Origin: Diplolepis rosae | Taxonomy: Eukaryota > Arthropoda > Insecta > Hymenoptera > Diplolepididae | Assembly: GCA_030998225.1 (NCBI GenBank) | Contig: JAPYXD010000704.1 | Location: forward strand, 13,020,001 to 13,084,000 | Direction: 5' to 3' | DNA length: 64,000 nucleotides | Part shown: positions 55,111-64,000 of the stretch, one piece after another | Layout of the letters: each line of letters begins with the position of its first letter | Numbering within the stretch: position 1 is the stretch's first letter | Notes under the pieces: model-generated | What the model was told of the DNA's origin: nothing | The model's input: the letters and a program-made list of their open reading frames with translations, nothing else | The model's database searches: none | Translations under genes and position numbers: made by a program

Positions 55111-56287
55111 GGGTAAATGTGCCAATTACTGCGGATCGAAAATCAAGACGGCTTTTAAAGTTAAAAAAAAAGATTTTGAGATGAAAAAGTCGTCGCGAAT
55201 TAATTTTTAAAGCAGTATTTGGTATTAAGTAAGTAGCATGCAGTCCTTAAACCCTGAAAAGAAACCAGATTTACTTAAAAAATGCGAATCTAAAAAAATG
55301 TTCCATGTAGGTATTACTGCGGGTTTGCATGAATTACTGCGCACCAATTACTGCGGAATCCCCAATTACTGCGCTCCAACTACTGCGGAAACCCAAATTT
55401 CTGCGCGCGTAATACTGCGATATTATTTTGAGTGAACTTACAATTAATTTATGAGTGTTGAACATTTTATTTAATCTCAATTATAAAAAGTAAACACGAC
55501 GAACCATTCTTAACAAATTAAGATTAATAATTTTATTAATTTTATTTAATTTAACTTAAAATTATATCACTTGAGTTCCTCTTGCATCTTTAGCAACGAT
55601 TAAGGAGTGTTGAACATTTTATTTAAACTAAATTATAAAAAGTGAACATGAAGCATTTTTAACAAATTAAGATTAAATAATATTATAACTCTTATTTAAT
55701 TTACCTTAAAATTATATTACTTGACTTCCTCTTGCCTCATTAGCAACGATTTTGGAGTTTTCAACATTTTGTTTAATCTCAATTATAAAAAGTAAGCATA
55801 ACGAAGCATTTGTAATAGATTGAAAGGTTATGCAGTGCCGCCTGACAGATCGCAGTAATTCATACACCTATGAAAATCATGTACCAAATACTGTTTTGGT
55901 AAAAAAATGATTAAAAAACGTATTTTTTGTTATTTTGCATAAATATTTAGAAAAATAAGATATTTACTTTGCAAAAAATAATATTACAATAAATATTTTA
56001 TTTTAAGAAACGGAATTATAACAAGTTTTTCAGAACGTGTTCATGACCTGTTAACAAATCTAAACATTAAAACTATGGGAATTGTGAACATGAGAGTTTC
56101 AAATTGCAATCAATTAGCTACAAATATCGTAACTATTGATAATTCGTTGATACTTATTATGCTTGGATTAGAAATTAATTATTTTTAATTGTTCTGTAGC
56201 GTTAAATATCTTTAAAACATTGTATATCATTAGTTTTATTTGAAACCGCAGTAACTGGGGCATCCACAGTAATACCCACACTTACCC
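55111..56287. mobile_element. GGGTRAATG element, copy 2 (1177 bp)
   Basis: Same ends as copy 1, TA on both sides (55109-55110, 56288-56289). It retains one extra TTACTGCG unit (GCACCAATTACTGCGGAAT region near 55341) that copy 1 has lost. The near-identity of the two copies indicates recent movement. The 65-codon plus frame (55238-55435) lies over the subterminal repeats and has no recognisable domain. Confidence 0.9.
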
Positions 56288-57670
56288 TATTGAGCTTTAA
56301 TTAATTAGTATTTAATGCGCAAAAATTTTCTATCGCTAATGTATTTTGAATTTCGAGATCTAATCTTCAAAATATTAAACCATTTCCATTTATGGAATAA
56401 ATATAAACAATTTCTATAAACCAATGTAAAAGATTATAAATTACGTATTACTTAATTTATACTTTTGAAAAATGCTTTTGTAAAAAAAGCTTCAAAAATC
56501 GTATACTAGCAGCATCTATATATATTTCTGTAATATTTTTATCATTAAGGTACTCCAAATTTGATAAAAATTAACTTGATTAGTGGACCTCCTTCAATTC
56601 TGATCCGAAAAACATATTTAATTATTCTTCTGTAAGTTTTTAGATTTCTTTAAACCTTTTCAATTTTGTTTAAAATTCTATTTGATGTTCTCTGCGTATT
56701 TTTGTGACTTGTATTAAATAATTTTTTTAAATGCACACACTTTAGAACCATAAAATTTTTAATCATTCAATTTGAAAATCTTTTAATTTTAGAAATGTTA
56801 AAATTTTTTTTTCATAAAGTTTTCTGCAGTCGAATTATTCTTAAATTTTAAGAAGAGAAATTGTACAAATTTTGTTTTAAGAAATATCCAAGCTTGAAGA
56901 AATTATGTTCGAAATATTAGCAAATTAAAGCTTGTTTAATTATGGAAATTCTAGTTTTGAATTATTTAAATTTGGAAAGTTTTAAAGTAAAAATTTTTCA
57001 AGGACTTAAAACTATATTTTTCAATTTTTTCAAACTTTTTAAGGTAAAAATCAACGATTTTATATTGAAAATTCTCAACTGAAAACCTTTATAAAGAAAC
57101 CATATTAAATTTGAAACGTATGAATCTAAACAATATTTTATTTTAACATTTTAAATGGAAAGTAACAACATTTTGAAAATTTGACTTTAATTTAAAATTC
57201 TAATTAAAATTCCAATCCCAAAAAATGTTCGGTAATTTCACATTTTATAATTATATATATATACGATTTTGAATAATTAGTGTACAAAATGTCAATTATA
57301 TTTTCTACTTTTTTTGGTAACGTCAAAAGAAATTTTTCTCGAATTTTTATAGTAATAAATCATTATAATGTTTTACGTATTTGAAATTTTTAAATAATAT
57401 AAATATAATACAAATAACATAAATCATATTACAACGTAAAGCAGTATCTGATTTAATTTTATTTATGCAAAGATAAAAAAACAAAAAATTCTGACATGAA
57501 TCTAAATGATTCCAAAATGTAGAGAATATAAATTATGGATGATATGTTCTAATGCTTATATAAAGGTAACTATTAATATTAAAAATCAGTAGTTTCCTAA
57601 AATTTAACAAATTTTATTTTTACATTAAATGCGTGAAATCTAAACAAATTTTAAAGAAATTAGAATTAGA

Positions 57671-58432
57671 GTGTAACTTATGCTATTCGCGACTGGAAAA
57701 ATTGAGAGGAATATATTTCTGAAGTTCAAGATGTGCCCTTTCCGATGGTAAATATGAAATTGATCCAAAAAATTATTAATTATAAAAAAATTCAGTTTAA
57801 AAAAATAAGCACGATTTTTTCGATCTATTTTTTTTTAAAGTGAGTTTTGAAAGTTTTCCCGGTCTGCCATCGACCTGGAACATTTTTAGCTGGTGGAATA
57901 AATGTCTGAAATTTAAGAAGGTGTGATGCAGAGATTAATTTTTCACTTTTGTCTTTACAAAATGGCGCCCGAATTACAAAATTTTCACGAATAAATTCAG
58001 GATTTTTTTGTCAGAAAATATGAACAAACCGAGAAAATTACCAAGAATGAAAAGTTCTTAGTAACTTCCTCAGTTTTTTCATATTTTCTGACAAAAAAAA
58101 TCCTGAATTTATTCGTGAAAATTTTGTAATTCGGGTGCCATTTTGTAAAGAAAAAGTGAAAAATTAATCTCTGCACCACACCTTCTTAAATTTCAGACAT
58201 TTATTCCACCAGTTAAAAATGTTCCAGGTCGTTGACAGACCAGGAAACCTTTCAAAACTCGCTTTCAAAAAAAAAAACATCGAAAAAATCGTGCTTTTTT
58301 TTTTTAACTGAATATTTTTATGATTAATAATTTTTTAGATCAGTTTCTTATTTACCATTGGAAAGGGCACGTCTTGAACTTCATAAATATGTCCCTCTCA
58401 ATTTTGTCAGTCGCGAATAGCATAAGTTACAC
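57671..58432. mobile_element. 762 bp near-perfect foldback element
   Basis: GTGTAACTTATGCTATTCGC at the left and the inverse GCGAATAGCATAAGTTACAC at the right are perfect over 20 bp. The arms of about 370 bp match with few differences and meet near 58050, where GTCAGAAAATATGAA and TTCATATTTTCTGAC face each other across about 50 bp. The 60-codon minus frame inside is a palindrome shadow. No clear target duplication. Confidence 0.85.
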
Positions 58433-58439
58433 GGTCTCA

Positions 58440-59505
58440 AAGACCGGTGTATTGTTTATTTCACAAAATATCTTCCTGAAAATTTGGAAAATATAATTGA
58501 AGATAATAAAGAACATCGGTCAACTTCCTTTAAGTGAAAATTTTGCAAACATTTTTACACTTAACTGTAATTATCGATAACTTTTCCAATCTTTATCAAC
58601 ATTTTTGCTAAATAGAAGTTAAAAGACGTGCATTATTATTGTATTTTGTGACGTTTACCAAATTTTCAGAAAGATGTTTATTTCTGCGGTGGGGATTATT
58701 TACTGTAAATTGTCAAAAATGGTTACAAGATTCACTTTCAATGAAACAAAAGAAAGAAGTGTAATCATTTGACATGTAAAATTAATCACAATCATATGTC
58801 AGTGGTTTTAAGGTAGTATAAGGGTGGATTGCTGAGATAAATGGAATCAGGAAACGATTTCGCATTAAATTCCTCTTCTGTTAAGATAACGACGAAATTC
58901 ATCACAGGACGGGAAGCGTTCGTCCTGCTTCTTGATTCTCGAAGAAGTTTTCCTATATATTTATCTTCAGTTTACCTCCCCTTTTCTATTTTTCCCTAAA
59001 CGTTTCTTCTCCTGAATCCCTTTCTGAACCAGAAGGCGAACTCACTCTTGACTTATTGCTAACGTCGGTTCTAACGTCAGCGCATTTGTTTGAACAAAAC
59101 GAAAGTCTGGTTCGTTTTAACTGAGCAAATGTATTTTACTGGCTGATCCCAGGACAATGAAATTTATTAAGATGCCAAAAGAATCTGATGACGTGATCCT
59201 AAATTTTCCATAGTGGATTCTATCTAGAATATAAATAATCAAATCTAACCCAATAAGTCCTCCAAATGTTCCATTTACGGATAAAGTTTTTTGTTTTTGA
59301 CCAATGTTCTTTATTATCTTCAGTTGTATTTCCCAAATATTCTGGAAGATATTTGGTAAAATAAAAAAGTCATCTGACATGAAATTTTACAGGAAAATGG
59401 TCACGTGGTCTGGTTGATCCACGGCCCTAAAGTCATTTTAATTTTCAACTGATTTGAATGAGAAATCCGTAACTACATAACTTTGATATTATTTTTAACA
59501 ATTTT
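58440..59505. other. Spacer of the large inverted repeat, partly unique
   Basis: A further inverted pair lies at 58470-58522 and 59295-59360 (GAAGATAATAAAGAACAT and ATGTTCTTTATTATCTTC). About 58800-59060 is less AT-rich, unique and without a recognisable frame. Confidence 0.5.
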
Positions 59506-60830
59506 ATGCAATCTAATTTCTGTAAAATTTGGTTAGATTTCACGCATTTAATGTAAAAATAAAATTTCTTAAATATTAGAAAACTACTAATTTTTAATAT
59601 TAATAGTTACCTTTATATAAGCATCAGAACATATCATCCATAATTCATATTCTCTAAATTTGGAATCACTTAGGTTTGTGTCTGTAATTTATTGTTTTGT
59701 TATCTTTGCATAAATAAAATTAAATCAGATACTGCTTTACTTTGTAATTAAATACTATTATTTAAAAATTTCAAATGCATAAAACATTATAATGATTTAT
59801 TACTATAAAATTTCGAGAAAAATTTCTTTTGACGTTACCGAAAAAAGTAGAAAATATAATTGACATGTGGAATACTAATTTTATTAAAAATCGTATATAT
59901 TAAATGCAAATATATATAATTATGAAATGTGAAATTACCGAACATTTTTTGAAATTCGAACCTTAATTAGAATTTGAAATCAAACTCAAATTTTCAAAAT
60001 GTTGTTACTTTACATTTAAAATGTTAAAACAAAATATTGTTTAGATTCATACGTTTCAAATTTAATATGGTTTCTTTATAAAGGCTTTCAGTTGAGAATT
60101 TTTTTCCTTGGACAACTTACACTTTAAAACTTTCCAAACCTAAATAATTTAAAACTAGAATTTCCATAATTAAACAAGTTTTAATTTGCTAATGTTTTGA
60201 ACATAATTTCTTTAAGCTTGAATATTTCTCAAATCCAGATTTGCTCAATTTGTCAACTTCAAATTTAAGAATAAATCGGCTGCAGAAGACTATGAAAATT
60301 TTTTTTAAAGATTTCTAAAATTAAAAAATTTCCAAATTGAATAATTGAAAATTTAATGGTTCTAAAGTGTATGCATTTTAAAAAATTATTTAATACAAGT
60401 CACAAAAATACTCAGAGAACATCAAATAGAATTTAAAACAAAATTGAAAAAATTTGAAGAATTCTAGGAACTTGCAGAAGAATAATTAAATATGTTTTTT
60501 GGATCATAATTGAAGGAGGTCCATTAATCAAGTTGACTTTTATCAAAGTTGGAGTACGATAATAACAAAAATATTATAGAATTATATATAGATGCTAACG
60601 TCGGTTCTTACGTCAGCGTATTTGTTTGAATAAAACGAAAGTCTGGTTTGTTTTAACTAAGCATGTGCATTTTACTGGCGTATTCTAGGTCAACAAATTT
60701 ATTAAGATGTCAAAAAAATCTGATCATGCGATCCTAAATTGTCCATAGTGGATTCTGTCTAGAACATAAATAATCAAATCTAATCCAATAATTCCTCCAA
60801 ATGTTCCCCATTTACAGATAAAGTTTTGCA
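59061..60830. repeat. Pair of ~235 bp direct repeats
   Basis: GCTAACGTCGGTTCTAACGT (59061) through GATAAAGTTTTTTG (59292) recurs from 60597 (GCTAACGTCGGTTCTTACGT) to about 60830 with roughly one difference per ten bases. The second copy starts exactly at the outer edge of inverted-repeat arm 2. It may be a duplicated end of the same large element or a terminal direct repeat. Confidence 0.65.
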
Positions 60831-60967
60831 AAACTTTGTAAGAAGTATAAAATATTTTAAAAATGCCTCACAGAAACATTATCATCATTTACAAGACGTC
60901 ACACCTTTAGTTCTTTGATTCTGTTGAAAATTAGAAATACTTCAACTTTACTAATCAAACTTTTTTT

Positions 60968-62337
60968 ACATTCTCATCATGGATGAGAAGGTATTGGTTT
61001 TATGTGAAAAATGACTTTCAAAATTTTCATCAAATCTTTACGTTTTGAGACCCCCTGAGTCAGAAAAAAGGGTTTTTACGAAAGTGTCTGTCTGTCTGTA
61101 GGTCGTGTGCGGCATAACTCTCGACAGAATTGTCAGATTGAATTGAGCTTTGGTACACTTTATCGGAGCCGAAAAAGTAAGGACAAGTTCGTTAACCAGC
61201 CACATCCAATCAAAATTGAGGGATTGAGCACTACTTTTGTGTTTTTGAAACTAATTTTTTTTAAAAATAAAAAATTTCAATACTGGTTTTTGAAAGTGCT
61301 CATAAATCTCTACAAATTATCCTTATAACATTTTTTGATTAAATAAAAATAAGAAATGTTACAGCATATTCACATTCGTAAAAAGTCAATATCAAAATTC
61401 CATTTTCAAGTTAAATTATACGAGATACGAAAAAACGTTATGATACAATATTATTTTTTACATAAAGACCTACAAATTTTAATTGTAACATTTTTTCATA
61501 AGATGCATATTTTTCTTATTAATTTAAAAAAAAAACCATTGAAAATCCAAAATTCAATTTTTTAACAATAATATGTGAAATACGAAAAAAACGTAAGAAT
61601 ACAAAGTTGTTCGTTTCAAAAAGATCTACAAATTTTGTCTCACACAGTTTCTGATAAAAGATATATTTTTCGTTTCAATTCCAAAAAATACGATTAAAAT
61701 TCAAAAATTCCATTTTTTAGACAAAATATGTGAGATACAAAAAAAACTTTTAGATGAAAAATTGTTTGGCTAAATAAGGTCTACACATTCTTATCGAGAA
61801 ATTTCTCGACAGGATGTATATTTTAATTTTTTGATTTTTAATATTGAAAAAATTCGATTTTTTTCACCAAAATATGTGAGATACGAAATAAGCGTTGTTC
61901 TGCAAAATCGTTTCCTTAAATAAAGTCTACGATTGTTTTTCCTTTTTGAGATATTTGGAAGAAAATAAATTTATCAATAATCATGTAATTTATTAAAAAG
62001 TTACAAAAATGCATACAGAAAATCGAGCGCGAAGCGCGAGTGTCATGATGAGAATGTGTTCCTTAAGGCCGATAGAGCCTTAAGTAAATTGAATTTCCTG
62101 TTTCACTTAAACTGAAAAAGAAACTTAGTGAATTTGAGAAAATGACTAATTTACATCATCTTTAATATCAATTAAAAGGTTTGATCTTCAGTATTAAATT
62201 ATAAGAAATAAACTTAAACGTATGCGAAGAGCACAAGACCGAGCGTGAACTCCAGGAAGAACGGAGCGCGCAGCGCGACGATCGAGTACCACGGAGCGCG
62301 AAGCGCGCGATGGGAATGTGCCCGCGAAGCGAGCAGA
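60968..62337 (+). mobile_element. Complete Helentron-like element, copy 2, 1.37 kb
   Basis: Same order as copy 1: T run, ACATTCTCATCATGGATGAG, a shorter (GTCT)n (61085-61098), GCATAACTCTCGACAGAATT, ~150 bp central repeats, CTTAAGGCCGATAGAGCCTT, GC-rich CGCGAAGCGCG segments, GGGAATGT and the terminal hairpin GCCCGCGAAGCGAGC (one unpaired position) followed by AGA and a T run. Copy 1 and copy 2 are very similar through most of their length. Frames 61107-61328 and 61356-61565 are not meaningful. Confidence 0.85.
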
Positions 62338-62429
62338 TTTTTTTTCAATCATTTCTACAGGGAATAAAACAAACACGTTTAAAAGATTTCTTGACCTATA
62401 TTTTCAGTGAATTTAGAAAAGTAGATAAC

Positions 62430-63990
62430 GTTCGGTTGCCCTGATATGATCCAATGATAGAAAAATAAAGAAATTTGCATATCTCGAAGGCTATCTTTTT
62501 CTATCGATGAGTTTATCCACTATGACTAGAAATATCTATCATTTTCTATCCCTGATCTTTTTTGCTGAATTGAATATTTTTAAATCCGTGAGTTTATTTT
62601 TCTCATGCACGATAATTATTCATCTTTTTTAATCTCTACCCTGCCTAAAACATTTTTCCACTTAATTTACAATTGCAACTGTATCCTCATCAAAACTTTA
62701 TATATTTCTCTATAAAGTGCAAAAATCTATACTAGAACTTATTTTATTTTTCTATCCAAGTCTATCTTTTGACTATCCATTTTAATCAATAGAAATATGA
62801 TCATAAAAAAAGAGACGTAGTAGTAGATTATAAAAGAGATAGTTCTCCTAAATGATTAAAATGCTTTAAATTATTTTCAAAAGGATATACGTAGATAGAA
62901 AGATACGAATCAAAGAAGACAGTTGCAACAGTAGTTCATAATAAATAGAAAAATATTGAAGCAAATGGACGAAGAATAGATGAGGATAGAAAAATAGGTG
63001 CAATAGTATATTTAAAGATATGATAAGCGTGTTATAGCAGAATATTAATGATTTGACAAACGCTAAACACGGAAATGATTAGTAGACGGTAAGACTAGGA
63101 TAGAAACTTAGGTATGGAGAAAGATAGGCGCAGTATTAAATTATAGAAAAATATAGAAAAGAATTAAAATGGTCATACAGAGACAATAAACACGAAAAGA
63201 AAAATAAGCATTCGGAATATGACATATGTTGTAGCAGATTATGAGAAAATAGTAAATAATTGAAATTATTAGACTTAGAAATAGCCCTGCTGGAAGTAAA
63301 AAGATAGAAAGGAATAGAAACGGAGATATAGAAAGAGATAGAACCTTTTCTATATCTTCCAAGTAGCCGATTTGCATCCCCAAAATGCTATGTCTTTCTA
63401 TCTCCAAAATTATAGCTACCATGCTAAGGTATATCTCTCTTTCTATCCCTCATTTTATCTCTTGTTCTGAAATATCTATTTCTTCCTATCTCCAGTCTAT
63501 CCTCACGTCTAGTAACATCTATATGTTTTCATTCCCTTGTCTATTCTTGCATCCGGTAATATTTATCTCTTTCTATCATAGTAAAGAAAAATTGAATCAC
63601 ATTGTATTCCCTTCTCTATCTTTCATGTACCAAGACTCGAACCCTAACCACGCAGGCATCGATATATTGTCAAACGCTTAGTCTACTGAGCTAATGTAGA
63701 AAATGAGATACATTTCGCTATCTATGTCTATTCCTCGACTATCCCCATCCAACTTTTTCTATCTCTTGTCAATCCAAAATAAATCCAATCTTTGAATACC
63801 CTTTTCTCTATTTCGGTTTATACATTATATATTTGCGGTGGCATTTTTCATCTCCTTTCTATTCGATAAATAAAAGTAATTATTTGTAATTAATAATACA
63901 GTATATAAAAGATTAGAAGATATAACTAGGAGGAGGGACAGGGATTGAAAAAAAAGCGTGAGCCTAGAATTACAAAGAGATACACAAGAG
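62430..63990. repeat. Degenerate GATAGA / TCTATC-rich tract
   Basis: GATAGAAA-type words dominate the plus strand at about 62750-63340, and TCTATCTC-type words at 63340-63790, so the two halves are roughly inverse. The period is irregular. A related patch lies near 575-650. Frames here are low-complexity shadows. Confidence 0.65.
63610..63690 (-). repeat. tRNA-like segment in the GATAGA tract
   Basis: On the minus strand TTAGCTCAGTAGACTAAGCG is an A-box-like D-arm and TTAGGGTTCGAGTCTTGG a B-box-like T-arm, about 40 bp apart. The acceptor ends do not pair convincingly. It is probably the head of a SINE whose body contributes the GATAGA words; a tRNA gene is unlikely. Confidence 0.45.
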
Positions 63991-64000
63991 ATAGAAAGTG

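Larger units (their letters stand above)
56507..60598. repeat. Large inverted repeat, arms about 1.1-1.2 kb
   Basis: Arm 1 (56507-57670) and arm 2 (about 59510-60598) are inverted copies of moderate identity: AGCATCTATATATA against the inverse at 60585-60598, ATTTGATGTTCTCTGCGTAT (56680) against ATACTCAGAGAACATCAAAT (60409), and TGATATGTTCTAATGCTTAT (57541) against the inverse near 59625. The spacer holds a 762 bp foldback (57671-58432) and unique sequence. No coding frame was recognised. It could be a large foldback element or an inverted duplication. Confidence 0.75.

Noticed and set aside
59061..60830. LTR retrotransposon with 235 bp LTRs
   Set aside because: The direct repeats do not start TG or end CA, and there is no primer-binding site, polypurine tract or gag/pol frame between them.

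Overview
This window looks like repeat-dominated nuclear DNA of an arthropod, most likely an insect. It is strongly AT-rich, the open frames are short, and I could not confidently recognise a host gene. The animal repeat classes present include DINE-1/Helentron-like elements with (GTCT)n and ~150 bp central repeats, a Penelope-like retroelement, a Tc1/mariner-type transposase with an insect-style N-terminal domain, tRNA-derived SINE pieces and many foldback MITEs. Nothing bacterial (operons, Shine-Dalgarno sites, CRISPR) is visible. The species cannot be fixed from sequence alone.

Layout. 0-10 kb: a small TIR element, a 139 bp tandem repeat, a plus-strand Helentron-like copy interrupted by a 279 bp palindromic MITE and SINE pieces, a 73 bp piggyBac-like MITE, and a foldback built of 12 bp repeats. 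10-23 kb: foldback and palindromic repeat families, and a 294 bp satellite with ~10 bp sub-periodicity. 23.4-26.6 kb: at least four DNA transposons nested inside one another, the innermost carrying a deleted transposase gene. 27.5-34 kb: two Helentron-like copies; one is split by a Penelope-like element (29200-31746, 13 bp target duplication) and the other is itself inserted in a foldback repeat. 34-48 kb: palindromic repeats, a 2.18 kb TIR element, a 2.74 kb long form of a TA-targeting MITE family holding a further element, a pogo-like TIR element and more Helentron pieces. 48.9-51.1 kb: a repeat rich in the palindrome CAGTACTG, split by a TIR element. 51.4-56.3 kb: two nearly identical ~1.17 kb TIR elements. 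56.5-60.6 kb: a large inverted repeat with a 762 bp foldback inside. 61-62.3 kb: a second complete Helentron-like copy. 62.4-64 kb: a degenerate GATAGA-rich tract.

Most of these elements are non-autonomous and depend on enzymes encoded elsewhere. Only two recognisable protein-coding loci remain, and both are defective: a reverse transcriptase/GIY-YIG endonuclease with a frame break at an A7 run, and a DDE transposase that kept its DNA-binding region and first catalytic Asp but lost the rest. Nested insertions let several boundaries and target duplications be read directly from interrupted-versus-uninterrupted comparisons inside the window. The clearest possibly undescribed signals are a group of CAC-terminated elements all flanked by a duplicated pyrimidine-purine dinucleotide, and hammerhead-ribozyme-like motifs in Penelope-type sequence.
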